This document shows, piece by piece, positions 15,701 to 23,908 of a stretch of 32,659 nucleotides of DNA. The DNA is from Sphingomonas liriopis (lineage in GTDB: Bacteria; Pseudomonadota; Alphaproteobacteria; Sphingomonadales; Sphingomonadaceae), in the NCBI RefSeq assembly GCF_024211255.1, contig NZ_JAMLDY010000026.1, positions 1 to 32,659 of the forward strand. The letters are read 5' to 3'. A model generated the notes under the pieces. That model was not told the origin of the DNA. It ran no database searches and was given only the letters and a program-made list of their open reading frames with translations. How positions within the stretch are numbered: position 1 is the first letter of the stretch; each line of letters begins with the position of its first letter. The translations under genes were made by a program, and so were the position numbers.

Positions 15701-16435
15701 TTACCGCAGCGCCGTCTCGGTCGTCGCGATCTGCGGCGCACCTGCCGCCACCGCGGTATTCACCGGCGGCCAGACGAACGCGCCGCATTTCTTGACCTGC
15801 CATTCGCCCTTCTTGTCGTAGCAGACCGGATCGACGCGCGGCTGCGAGGCATAGTCGCGGCCCAGGTAGCGCTGGAAATGCTGCTCGCCGTACGGGGTCA
15901 GGCTGTTGCGCAGCTCGCGGATGCGCGCCATCGCCAGATCGCCGAACTGGCCGCGCGGCACGAAGGTCGCGTCGCGGCCGATCACGCTCGCGGTCTGGCA
16001 GAAACCGAACTGCGCCGCGACGGTCGCGAAGCCCGAATAGGTGCGCGTGCCGAACTGGTCGAGCGCCGCCTGGCCCGCTTTGGGCGCCTTGTTGACGCGC
16101 AGGAAGTATTTGGTGAGCGTGTCGAACGAGCCCTTCAGCTCGGCCTCGTGATCCTTCAGCACCGCATTGTAATTGGCGACGGTCAGCAGCGTCGGTTCGA
16201 ACTGGCATTGCAGCGCTGCGACGTTGAGCGCCGCGCGCATGTTCCACGCCATCGCCGCGCGCAGCTCTGCCGGGGTCGCGCCGGGCAGCGACTGGCCCAG
16301 CCCGTCCTCGTGGCCCTTGACCGCCTCGCCGCGGAAATCGTGCGATCGCAGGAAGAATTGCGCCGAAGCGGGGGCCGCCGCCATCAGGCCGGTCGCCACG
16401 CCGCCAAGCGCCAGCGTGGTACGCAACAAGGTCAT
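15701..16435 (-). CDS. Secreted protein of unknown function
   Basis: A 244-residue protein with a signal peptide (MTLLRTTLALGGVATGLMAA, cleaved after APASA near residue 26). The mature part has LRAAMAWNMRAALNVAALQC, NYNAVLKDHEAELKGSFDTL and a cysteine-bearing C-terminus (PVCYDKKGEW, KKCGAFVWPP). Four cysteines in the mature chain could make two disulfides in the periplasm. I recognise it only as a conserved hypothetical type of sphingomonads; function is not assignable. It has its own strand context: convergent with queE, and preceded by the restriction-modification gene on the same strand after 205 bp. Confidence 0.8.
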   Translation of the reverse strand: MTLLRTTLALGGVATGLMAAAPASAQFFLRSHDFRGEAVKGHEDGLGQSLPGATPAELRAAMAWNMRAALNVAALQCQFEPTLLTVANYNAVLKDHEAELKGSFDTLTKYFLRVNKAPKAGQAALDQFGTRTYSGFATVAAQFGFCQTASVIGRDATFVPRGQFGDLAMARIRELRNSLTPYGEQHFQRYLGRDYASQPRVDPVCYDKKGEWQVKKCGAFVWPPVNTAVAAGAPQIATTETALR

Positions 16436-16640
16436 GTCTTCAATCCTCGCCGAAGCATTTATCCGGCGATTCTAGATGGTTTTGCGGTGCGACCCAATCC
16501 CTGATTAAGCATGTTCGGGACGAAATCGCCCGGAATGCGACAAACCGCTGGAACCAGGGGGCGTGCGCCGTTGCGACGGTCAGACGGGAAGCGGGGCCTA
16601 ATCATCCTTCGCCGGCGATCGACCCGCCGCGGCGATCCGG

Positions 16641-18947
16641 TCACGCGAGTGCCCTGACGCGAAACTCCTCCTCGGCCCGCATCAACCGTTCGCCGATTTT
16701 CGCCTTCAACCGCGCGACCTCAGCATCATGCCCTTCCATCATGTCTATCAACGCCTGCTGCTCGGCAATGGTGGGCAAAGGTATCTTGGCATTCGCCAGG
16801 CGACCCTTGCTCGACGTCTTTCCCTTCGCCGCCTTTCGAGCGCCTGGAACGGGTATCCGCGGAAGGATGTAATAAAGATATTTGGGAAGAACCCGATCGT
16901 CCCGCGGTATGAAAGCGGCGATGGCTTCGTTCGTGTACATCGGCCGACCGGTGATCGCTACCCTGCCGATCGAAAGCTTGAAGCTGAACAGAACCGTGCC
17001 TTCGGGAATGAGCTTCACGTTCGAATGCGTGACGCCGGCGTCGGTCAGACGATCTTCAGTTTCATGGATGAACATGCCTTCGCTGTTGGTCATGTCACCG
17101 ATCTTCACGAACAGATGCTCGCCCCCATAATAGGAGCGGTTCTTCGTATCGGGCGTGCCACCGATGACGATGTCGCAAACTCCGTCGGGGCCGCCAAGTT
17201 CTACCCAGTCGGGGTTCGCATAACGGTCGCGGAACTCATCGATGGTGAGCTTGAATCCGTTGGTGCGGATCGTGTCGATATCGACGGAGAACGACCGGTC
17301 GGAATGGGTGCGATCCGTCCAGAGCTGGCGGAGCAGCGGAAGGTCATTGGCGATGACGGGACGGCGGCCGAGCTTGCGCGTGCTTTTTTCGAAGCCGTCG
17401 TCGATGACGTCGAAGAACCACACCGATTTGGTCGGCTTGCCCTTCTTGAAGATCAGCAAGCTCGTCGGCTGCCCGGTGTAGGGCCGGAACACGAACTCAT
17501 GGAGGCTGATGACCGCTTCGAGTTCGCAGGTCTCCAGCAGCCGCCTTCTGACGTTTACGTTCGGCGTCGATTCATCGAACAGGACCCCTTCCGGCACCAC
17601 GACGCCCGCACGACCGCCATTTTTCAGGGCATCGATGATATGTTGCAGAAAGACGGGGTTCGCGTTGTCGGTCTCATAGCCGTACAGACCCGAAAAGTCT
17701 GTCGTTTGCGAAAATGGAAAATTCGCGAGGACCACATCGTACTGCTCGCGCACCGGCTTGGACAGGCTGTCCATCTGTTCCACATTGTTGTGGCCGTCGC
17801 CGATGATAATCATGTTCATCTTCGCGACCTTCGCGGTCGCCGTTATCTCACGGCCGAAGATCGTATCCTCTTTGAGGATTTTCATGTTGGCCGGTGTGTT
17901 CTTCACCTTCCCCTTGATGTGGCGGAAGGCCTGGATGAGGAAGCCACCGGTCCCGCATGTCGGATCATAGACGGTCTCTTCGAACAGAGGATCGACCAGA
18001 TCGACCGCCAGTTTGACGATATGGCGCGGGGTGAAATATTCGCCCAGATCGTTGCCGACCGAGATCGAGTTGCGCAGGAAATATTCGAAGGCATCGCCCT
18101 TGATATCGGAATCGGTGTTGAGCAGCTGAAGCTTCGATAGTCGATCGACGATCTTCTTGAGCGTCTTCGGCGTCTTGATCGCCAGGCTGGTCTGGAAGAC
18201 ATCGCCGGTGTGATTATAGTCGCGAACCAGCCGGGGCAGGACGGTATCGTTGATATAATCGAGCATTTCGTCCGCGGGCTTGTCCTTGAACGCGTCCCAG
18301 CAGTATTTTTTTGCGAGGATCCGCGGCTCGCCATTGGCCTCCCGGTCGGCCTCGATCTCGCTGATGAGCTTGAGGAAAAGGAGGTTGGAAAATTCGGTGA
18401 AGCGTTCAAGGCCCTCGCGCAACCCCTCCTTGCGCAAAAGGTCGTTCGCCGCGCCGAACGAGCTTATCAGTTCCTGCTTGGTGTGCCGGATGACCTCTGG
18501 CGTCGCGATCGAGGAGCCCTGGTCAATGAAGCGGAGCAGGTCGCGCTCGCTCAGGAAGGCTGTGATGTCCTCGCCATCGATGCGCAGGCGATGCCCGTCA
18601 CGCAGGTCGTGCGCCTCGACGAACGACCCGTCGGCAACGAAGACGATCGGGACGCCCAGAGGCTTGGCATAGAGCTCGATCGCCTGCCTGAGCGCGTCGA
18701 CCAGGCTCTGGCCGGATCGTTTGGCCTCGATGATCGCGATGGGCGTGTCGGTGCCGCTTTCGTACAGAACGTAGTCCGGCTGCGCCCCCTTGAGCAAGGC
18801 CTTCTGGTCCCGGGTCTTCGGGCGCTCCGTATAGACGTTGCATTCGGCGGAGCGTTCGTCGCAGGCCCATCCCAGGTTATCAAGATTGGCATCGATTCGT
18901 TTCCGCGTGGCGGATTCGAGGGGGTCGGTCAGGTCTCTCACGGTCAT
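16641..18947 (-). CDS. Single-chain restriction-modification enzyme (nuclease-HsdM-HsdS-like fusion)
   Basis: A 768-residue protein combining three functions. Residues 10-130 are HsdR-N-like with a PD-(D/E)xK nuclease core: QPDYVLYE (D58) and IIEAKRSG (E74, K76). Residues about 150-520 are an HsdM-type N6-adenine methyltransferase with GEYFTPRHIVKLAVDLVDP, motif I DPTCGTGG from D328, and motif IV written NFPF from N409 instead of NPPF/Y. Residues about 540-768 hold one HsdS-like target-recognition domain (VKIGDMTN, LPKYLYYILP, KIPLPTIAEQQALIDMME with a terminal coiled-coil). No helicase/translocase is present and no separate hsdR/M/S genes flank it, so it fits a type IIG-like enzyme. Lower GC suggests acquisition. 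A TTG at 18953 is an alternative start. Confidence 0.85.
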   Translation of the reverse strand: MTVRDLTDPLESATRKRIDANLDNLGWACDERSAECNVYTERPKTRDQKALLKGAQPDYVLYESGTDTPIAIIEAKRSGQSLVDALRQAIELYAKPLGVPIVFVADGSFVEAHDLRDGHRLRIDGEDITAFLSERDLLRFIDQGSSIATPEVIRHTKQELISSFGAANDLLRKEGLREGLERFTEFSNLLFLKLISEIEADREANGEPRILAKKYCWDAFKDKPADEMLDYINDTVLPRLVRDYNHTGDVFQTSLAIKTPKTLKKIVDRLSKLQLLNTDSDIKGDAFEYFLRNSISVGNDLGEYFTPRHIVKLAVDLVDPLFEETVYDPTCGTGGFLIQAFRHIKGKVKNTPANMKILKEDTIFGREITATAKVAKMNMIIIGDGHNNVEQMDSLSKPVREQYDVVLANFPFSQTTDFSGLYGYETDNANPVFLQHIIDALKNGGRAGVVVPEGVLFDESTPNVNVRRRLLETCELEAVISLHEFVFRPYTGQPTSLLIFKKGKPTKSVWFFDVIDDGFEKSTRKLGRRPVIANDLPLLRQLWTDRTHSDRSFSVDIDTIRTNGFKLTIDEFRDRYANPDWVELGGPDGVCDIVIGGTPDTKNRSYYGGEHLFVKIGDMTNSEGMFIHETEDRLTDAGVTHSNVKLIPEGTVLFSFKLSIGRVAITGRPMYTNEAIAAFIPRDDRVLPKYLYYILPRIPVPGARKAAKGKTSSKGRLANAKIPLPTIAEQQALIDMMEGHDAEVARLKAKIGERLMRAEEEFRVRALA

Positions 18948-19090
18948 CCCCAAAACGGTCTGGGGTTTCGACTATACGCAACGGAGCAGGATGAAAACCC
19001 CCTTCGGCGTCCATTACGGTTCCACGCGTCGTCTTTATCGTAGCGGGGTTCGCGAGAACTGGCCGCCCCATGGATCATCCTGATCCCATC

Positions 19091-19120
19091 AAAAAGGCCG
19101 CCCGGTTGCCCGGACGGCCG
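19091..19120 (-). terminator. Intrinsic terminator of the small lipoprotein gene
   Basis: Read on the minus strand, GGCCGTCCGGG, a short CAA loop, then CCGGGCGGCC and TTTTT form a near-perfect stem with a U-tract (plus-strand 19096-19120 with AAAAA at 19091-19095). It lies 31 bp downstream of the lipoprotein stop and shields the restriction-modification gene from upstream transcription. Confidence 0.8.
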
Positions 19121-19150
19121 TTTCACGTTCGTAATGACCCTGGCGGGTAA

Positions 19151-19414
19151 TTACATCGCGTTCGTGGTGGTGGTGTTCGACATCATCATGGTGTCGTTCG
19201 CCATCATCGTGTCGTTGGCCATCATGCCACCGTTCGACGCGCCGTCGACGGCGGTCATGTTGTCGCTCATGGTGCCCATGTCGTCGGTGGTGTTCAGGTC
19301 GGTGACCATCGTGTTGTCGGTGGTCGTTTCGGTCTTCGGACCACAAGCCGAAACGGCGAGGGCGGCGCCGGCGATCAGCGAGCCGGTCAGGACCTTGGAG
19401 ATGAGTGCACGCAT
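19151..19414 (-). CDS. Small Met/Asn/Thr/Asp-rich lipoprotein
   Basis: An 87-residue lipoprotein. The signal (MRALISKVLTGSLIAGAALA) ends in a lipobox VSAC, acylated at C24. The mature part is almost wholly Thr, Asn, Asp, Met, Ser and Gly without aromatic residues, and contains the tandem MMANDTMMANDTMMM. It must be unstructured. The methionine-rich repeats could hold copper or act as an oxidant sink, but that is speculation. ATG at 19414 with GGAG upstream. Similar low-complexity lipoproteins are often annotated as hypothetical in sphingomonads. Confidence 0.8.
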   Translation of the reverse strand: MRALISKVLTGSLIAGAALAVSACGPKTETTTDNTMVTDLNTTDDMGTMSDNMTAVDGASNGGMMANDTMMANDTMMMSNTTTTNAM

Positions 19415-19529
19415 TGGAAGCTCCCTAGAATAGGATTTGGACGGCTTGCTGGCCCTTTAATACCCAAATCACAGTGGACATTAATCGCATAACGCCCGGC
19501 CCTCAAGCCTCGTTTTGTGTCCGGCCCGT

Positions 19530-20180
19530 TTATGCCGGACAAGACAGGGACTGGAGGAATACCGGAGCGCTCAACGCAAGGGCGGCATCGAAGGTTGCGA
19601 GGCCGCCGTCGCGGCCCAGCGCGGCGAGGCTGGTGACCGGGTAATCGGGCAGCCCGCACGGCACGATCCCGCCGAAATGCGTCAGATCGGGATCGACGTT
19701 GACCGCCAGGCCATGCAGCGTGATCCAGCGCCGCACGCGCACGCCGATCGCGCCGATCTTCGCCTCCGGCCCGCCATCCCTGGTCCAGATGCCGACGCGC
19801 CCCTCCGCGCGGAAGGCGGCGACGCCCAACTGCTCGAGCGCGGCGATCACCCAGCCCTCGACCGCATGGACGAAGCAACGCACGTCGCGGCCGCGCGCGT
19901 TGAGGTCGAGCACCAGATAGACGATACGCTGCCCCGGCCCGTGATAGGTGTATTTGCCGCCGCGCCCGGTCGCGACCACCGGAAAGCGCGGATCGATCAG
20001 GTCCTGCGGGGAGGCGCTGGTGCCCGCGGTGTAGATCGGCGGATGTTCGAGCAGCCAGATCAGCTCGCGCGCCTCGCCCGCCAGCACCGCCGCGGCGCGC
20101 GCCTCCATCCCGGCCAGCGCCACGTCATAGGGGGTCAGCCCCGGCGATACCCGCCATTCGATCCCGTCGATTTCCGTCAT
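19530..20180 (-). CDS. lipB: Lipoyl(octanoyl) transferase
   Basis: A 216-residue LipB that moves octanoate from acyl-carrier protein to lipoyl domains, the first step of lipoate assembly. Conserved blocks are [35 protein letters not shown], the catalytic lysine K141 in [13 protein letters not shown] and the catalytic cysteine C175 in [18 protein letters not shown] at 20180. It is divergent from the membrane-protein pair (102-bp gap) and upstream of the lipoprotein gene on the same strand. lipA is not in the window. Confidence 0.95.
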   Translation of the reverse strand: MTEIDGIEWRVSPGLTPYDVALAGMEARAAAVLAGEARELIWLLEHPPIYTAGTSASPQDLIDPRFPVVATGRGGKYTYHGPGQRIVYLVLDLNARGRDVRCFVHAVEGWVIAALEQLGVAAFRAEGRVGIWTRDGGPEAKIGAIGVRVRRWITLHGLAVNVDPDLTHFGGIVPCGLPDYPVTSLAALGRDGGLATFDAALALSAPVFLQSLSCPA

Positions 20181-20282
20181 GCACCGCCATGTGCGCCCGG
20201 CGCGGAAGGCTTGCAAGTTGGCGAGTGGCCAAGCCGCGGGCATTGGGCTAACCGGGCGGGCAGGCGACGGAAAGGGGTGGCG

Positions 20283-21137
20283 ATGGTCAGGATGGGCAAT
20301 GTGTGGGACCGCACCGTCGAGGTGCTGAACGGCCGCGGCGGCATGCTCGCGGGGCTCGCGCTGCTGACGCTGTTCGTGCCGACCGCGATTCCCGCCGCGT
20401 TCAAGGCCTATGCGACGCCCTCGACCGCGACGACGCTGATCGGCGTACTGCTGCTGGTCGTGACGACCGTGATCGCGCTGTGGGGCCAGCTGGCGATGAT
20501 CGCCGCGTCGATCGACCCCGCCACCGATGGGCGCGCCGCCCGCACGCTGGCGACCGCGCGGCTGCCCGCCGCGTTGCTCGTCGCCGTGGTGCTGGCGGTG
20601 GTGCTGACCATCGCCTTCCTGCCTTCGCTGGCGCTGCTGGTGCGCGCCGGGTTCGACTGGACCGCGATCGCGCAGGGCGCGCAGCCCGCACCGACCGCGC
20701 CCGGCGCGGCGGCGCTCGCCGGCCTCTATGCGCTGGTCCTCGGCATCGTGCTGCTGTTCGTCGGCGCGCGGCTGCTGCCGCTCTATGCGGTGGTGCTCGA
20801 TGAGCGGCTGGGCCTCGGCGCGGTGGCGCGCTGCTGGCGGCTGACCCGGCGTCACACCTGGCGGCTGGTCGGCACGATCCTGCTGTTCCTGATCGTGCTG
20901 CTGATCGCGACCTGGGCGGCGCAGTCGGTGGTCGGGCTGATCGCGCGGCTGATCCTGGGCGGCGAGGCGGTGGCGAGCGTCGGCTTCATCGCGGCATTGG
21001 CGGGGCAGGCGGTGTCGACCGCGCTGACGCTGGTGGCGATCGTCTTTTCGGCGCAGCTCTACGTCGCACTGACGCGGCGCGAACAGGCGTTGCGCGAGAA
21101 GCGGGCGGCGGCGCTGCACGACGGGCAGGCCGCGTGA
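20283..21137 (+). CDS. Multi-span membrane protein (GDPD membrane-domain-like), first of a pair
   Basis: A 284-residue protein with about six transmembrane helices, such as [36 protein letters not shown] and [15 protein letters not shown]. The segment [20 protein letters not shown], a charged amphipathic turn between helices, recurs in the next gene as [20 protein letters not shown], so the two are distant paralogues. The pattern is that of the membrane domain of glycerophosphodiester phosphodiesterases and YciC-like proteins, without a catalytic domain. ATG at 20283 with AAGGGG upstream; the frame is open further 5' only antisense to lipB. Role unknown. Confidence 0.8.
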   Translation: MVRMGNVWDRTVEVLNGRGGMLAGLALLTLFVPTAIPAAFKAYATPSTATTLIGVLLLVVTTVIALWGQLAMIAASIDPATDGRAARTLATARLPAALLVAVVLAVVLTIAFLPSLALLVRAGFDWTAIAQGAQPAPTAPGAAALAGLYALVLGIVLLFVGARLLPLYAVVLDERLGLGAVARCWRLTRRHTWRLVGTILLFLIVLLIATWAAQSVVGLIARLILGGEAVASVGFIAALAGQAVSTALTLVAIVFSAQLYVALTRREQALREKRAAALHDGQAA

Positions 21138-21895
21138 GGATCACGCTCGCTGCCTTGCTGAGCGAGGCCTGGGCGCTGTTCCGGCGCGATGCCGACGTGC
21201 TGCTGCGCGTCGCGAGCCTGTTCTTCTTCCTGCCGACCTATGCGCTGCTGCTGCTCGTCGGACCGCTGCCGATGCCCGACGCGGCGATCGAGGACACGAG
21301 CGTGCGCGCGCAGGCGTGGATGACCGCGCTCGATGCGTGGGTCGGCGATTACGGCCTCGGCTCGGTCGGGGCCTATGCGATCACCTATTTCGGGCTGGCG
21401 ATGGTGTTCTGCCTGTTCCTCGACCCCGAACGGCCGACGGTCGGTGTGGCGGCGCAGCGTGCGGGACGGCTGTTCCCGCGCTTCCTGCTCGCGATGGTCG
21501 TGGTGTCCATCCCTGCGGGGGCGGGGATGTATATCCTGCTGTTGCCGGGCCTGTGGCTGATGAGCCGCTTCATGCTCGCCGGGCCGATCCTGTTCGCACA
21601 GCCCGGCACGGGCGCGATGGCGGCGGTCGGCCGGTCGTGGCGGATGACGCGCCGCGCGCAGCTGTCGCTGCTCGGCGGCCTCGTCACCGTCTATCTCGCC
21701 GCGCTCCTCGCCGGCCAGCCGTTCATGCTGCTCGCCCGCTGGCTTGGCGATACCGGGGCAGGGGCGGGCGGTGCCAATCCCGTGGGCGTCGCGATCGTCC
21801 ATGCGCTGGCCGCGGGCGTCGCGATGCTGACCCAGCTCGCCGGTGCACTGATCGCGGTCGCCGCCTATCGCCGGTTGTCGACGCCGGCGAGATAG
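21134..21895 (+). CDS. Multi-span membrane protein, second of the pair
   Basis: A 253-residue protein related to its upstream neighbour. It starts with [20 protein letters not shown], the entry helix usual in this family, has about six hydrophobic segments (for example [20 protein letters not shown] and [20 protein letters not shown]) and the shared motif [10 protein letters not shown]. The GTG start overlaps the previous stop by 4 nt, so the products are made together and may form a heteromer. No catalytic residues visible. Confidence 0.8.
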   Translation: MRITLAALLSEAWALFRRDADVLLRVASLFFFLPTYALLLLVGPLPMPDAAIEDTSVRAQAWMTALDAWVGDYGLGSVGAYAITYFGLAMVFCLFLDPERPTVGVAAQRAGRLFPRFLLAMVVVSIPAGAGMYILLLPGLWLMSRFMLAGPILFAQPGTGAMAAVGRSWRMTRRAQLSLLGGLVTVYLAALLAGQPFMLLARWLGDTGAGAGGANPVGVAIVHALAAGVAMLTQLAGALIAVAAYRRLSTPAR

Positions 21896-21919
21896 GGCGG
21901 GCGCCGCCCCAGCTCCTCC

Positions 21920-22025
21920 GTCACCCCGGACTTGTTCCGGGGTCCACTCCGCGGCGAGGCGTACGGCTCGAGCCTTTTGCCCTATGCTCGCGGCTCGGTG
22001 GACCCCGGAACAAGTCCGGGGTGAC
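21920..22025. repeat. 106-bp palindromic element, intact copy
   Basis: Perfect 28-bp inverted arms (21920-21947 and 21998-22025) enclose a 50-bp spacer. Each arm is itself palindromic: CCCCGGA-CTTGT-TCCGGGG. Partial copies lie at 138-224 and 32459-32545, and a lone arm GAACAAGTCCGGGGTGAC at 23777-23794. The arrangement is that of a REP doublet/MITE of sphingomonads. Here it sits between convergent genes and may terminate both. Confidence 0.9.
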
Positions 22026-22044
22026 GAAGCCGTAAAGGCGATGG

Positions 22045-22629
22045 TTAGGCCAGATAAGGGATGTGGGCGCCCGCGTCCCCGGGCAGCAGCCCGAGCGCGC
22101 GGGGGTCGGGGAAGGTCTCGATCGTCCGCCGCACCGCGACGAACCCCTGCGCGCGGTAGAAGTTGAGCGCCGAGGGATGGTCGAGCGTGCAGGTATGCAC
22201 CCAGACCCGCGCGATCCCCGGCCGCCAGGCGCGCGCCATCGCCTCCGCCATCAGCCAGCGGCCGTGGCCCTTGCCGGCGAGTTCGGGCACCAGCCCGAAA
22301 TAGGACAGCTCGCACGCGCCTGCGTGGCGGAAGTCCAATTCGAGCAGCCCGACCTCGATCCCGGCGGGATCGGTCGCGGCATAGACCTCGACCGCGGGAT
22401 CGTGGAGGATCGCGGTCAGCGCCGCATCGTCCATCGCGAGCCGCGAATACCACAGCCACGGCCCGCCGACGCGGCGGAAGAGCATGCGGTACTTGCCGGC
22501 ATCGGGCCGCGGCCAGCGTACCAGCCGCAATGGCGAGGCGGGCAGCGGGCGCAGCGGCGGGCGGCGCGTCATCTCCAGCGTGGTGACGATCGTCGCCAGC
22601 TCGGACGGATTGACCGGGGTCAGCGCCAC
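22045..22629 (-). CDS. GNAT family N-acetyltransferase
   Basis: A 194-residue GNAT protein. AMDDAALTAILHDPAVEVYA precedes the core; ELSYFGLVPELAGKGHGRWL contains the acetyl-CoA pyrophosphate loop (Q/RxxGxG/A form AGKGHG) and VHTCTLDHPSALNFYRAQGF is the C-terminal motif. The N-terminal 60 residues (TRRPPLRPLPASPLRLVRW) are typical of a subgroup in sphingomonads that follows hemF. GTG start with GGGAG, 15 bp after the hemF stop, so it is in the hemF operon. Substrate unknown. Confidence 0.87.
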   Translation of the reverse strand: MALTPVNPSELATIVTTLEMTRRPPLRPLPASPLRLVRWPRPDAGKYRMLFRRVGGPWLWYSRLAMDDAALTAILHDPAVEVYAATDPAGIEVGLLELDFRHAGACELSYFGLVPELAGKGHGRWLMAEAMARAWRPGIARVWVHTCTLDHPSALNFYRAQGFVAVRRTIETFPDPRALGLLPGDAGAHIPYLA

Positions 22630-22644
22630 CGGATCACTCCCAAT

Positions 22645-23487
22645 TCACTCCCACGTCGCGAGCGGCGGCAGGCTCATCAGGATCGCGTCGATATTGCCGC
22701 CGGTCTTGAGGCCGAACAGCGTGCCGCGGTCGTGGACCAGGTTAAACTCGGCGTAGCGGCCGCGCCAGTTGCGCATCGTCGCGACGTCCGCCGCATCGAA
22801 GGGATCGTGCATCCGCCGCCGCACGATGCGCGGATAGGCGTCGAGGAACGCCTCGCCCACCGCGCGGGTGAAGGCGAAACCGGCGTCGAAATCGCCTTCG
22901 AGATGATCGTAGAAGATGCCGCCGACGCCGCGATGGACCTTGCGGTGCGGGATGTAGAAATAGTCGTCCGCCCACGCCTTGAAGCGCGGATAATAGGCCG
23001 GGTCGTGCGCGTCGCACGCCGCCTGCAGCGTGGCGTGGAAGTCGGCGGTGTCTGCCTCGACCGGCAGCGGCGGGTTGAGGTCGGCGCCGCCGCCGAACCA
23101 GCGTTTGGTGGTGACGAGGAAGCGCGTGTTCATGTGCACCGCGGGGACGTGCGGATTGGCCATGTGCGCGACCAGGCTGATGCCGGTGGCGAAGAAGGCC
23201 GGGTTGTCCGCGGCGCCGTGGATCGACTTGGCGAATTCGCCCTCGAACGTGCCGCCGACGGTCGAGACGTTGACGCCGACCTTTTCGAACACCTTGCCCT
23301 TCATCACACCGCGCACGCCGCCGCCGCCCGGTTCGCCGCTGGGGTCGGTGCGGTCCCAGGGAATATAGTCGAAGGCGGCGTCCGATCCCGCCTCGCGCTC
23401 GATCGCCTCGAACGCGGAGCAGATGCGGGTGCGCAGCGATTCGAACCAATGGCGGGCGGCGGTCTGTTCGGCGTCGAGCGTCAGCAT
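22645..23487 (-). CDS. hemF: Oxygen-dependent coproporphyrinogen III oxidase
   Basis: A 280-residue HemF that turns coproporphyrinogen III into protoporphyrinogen IX with O2. Family blocks: GGGVRGVMKGKVFEKVGVNV, HMANPHVPAVHMNTRF, WFGGGADLNPPLP, YFYIPHRKVHRGVGGIFYD, FAFTRAVGEAF and RYAEFNLVHDRGTLFGLKTG. Length is normal. ATG at 23487 was chosen since homologues begin near MLTLDAEQTAARHWFESL; the longer frame reaches into repeat DNA. It heads a two-gene unit with the GNAT gene. Confidence 0.96.
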   Translation of the reverse strand: MLTLDAEQTAARHWFESLRTRICSAFEAIEREAGSDAAFDYIPWDRTDPSGEPGGGGVRGVMKGKVFEKVGVNVSTVGGTFEGEFAKSIHGAADNPAFFATGISLVAHMANPHVPAVHMNTRFLVTTKRWFGGGADLNPPLPVEADTADFHATLQAACDAHDPAYYPRFKAWADDYFYIPHRKVHRGVGGIFYDHLEGDFDAGFAFTRAVGEAFLDAYPRIVRRRMHDPFDAADVATMRNWRGRYAEFNLVHDRGTLFGLKTGGNIDAILMSLPPLATWE

Positions 23488-23908
23488 GGCGGGCTTGTGG
23501 CAAGTGCGCGCGGGGAAGTCGAGCGTGGGGTGGCTGTGCTTCACGCTTCGGCCCCGGGGGTCATCGCATATTCCAGACGGCCGATGGGCCTCGTCACAGC
23601 TCGGCAAGCGACCCGTCACTCCGGCCGTGCTCGAGGCCGCTACGAGAGCCCACATCCCCTTCCAGTGCTCCCGCGCAGGCGGGAGCCCAGAGCCAAGCAA
23701 GACAACGGCTTATGGGGTGCGCGACTCCTGGGCTCCCGCCTGCGCGGGAGCACGGATACGGTTTTGCAGAGGTCTCGAACAAGTCCGGGGTGACGAAGCG
23801 ATTGTGGAAGCGTCTACCGCCCCAACGACGACATGCGATTGCCAACGCCGGGGTGACGGGAAACGCACGCACTGGCCATCGCCGCCGTTCGCTGGCAAGC
23901 GACAGGGC
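23488..23908. other. 421-bp repeat-rich intergenic region between hemF and the VirJ-like gene
   Basis: The gap between two divergent genes contains a 25-bp inverted pair (listed separately), a lone arm of the 106-bp palindrome (GAACAAGTCCGGGGTGAC, 23777-23794), and other short palindromic fragments. Promoters for hemF and the VirJ-like gene must lie here, but I could not place them. An open frame crosses it on each strand; neither looks like protein. Confidence 0.6.
23665..23753. repeat. 89-bp palindromic repeat with 25-bp perfect arms
   Basis: The arm GTGCTCCCGCGCAGGCGGGA plus GCCCA (23665-23689) is answered by its exact reverse complement at 23729-23753. Each arm contains the smaller palindrome CCCGC-GCAG-GCGGG. 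It is the CTCCCGCxxxGCGGGAG class of REP doublet frequent in sphingomonads. Confidence 0.88.

Noticed and set aside
16641..18953. Classical type I hsdRMS operon
   Set aside because: Only one gene is present, with no DEAD-box translocase; neighbours are a secreted protein and a lipoprotein.
19519..19540. Terminator for lipB (GTCCGGC/GCCGGAC)
   Set aside because: The hairpin overlaps the lipB stop and lacks a U-tract on the minus strand, so the call is not supported.
22063..23793. A 576-codon open frame on the plus strand opposite hemF and GNAT
   Set aside because: Shadow of two certain genes and of repeat DNA; no domain recognised.
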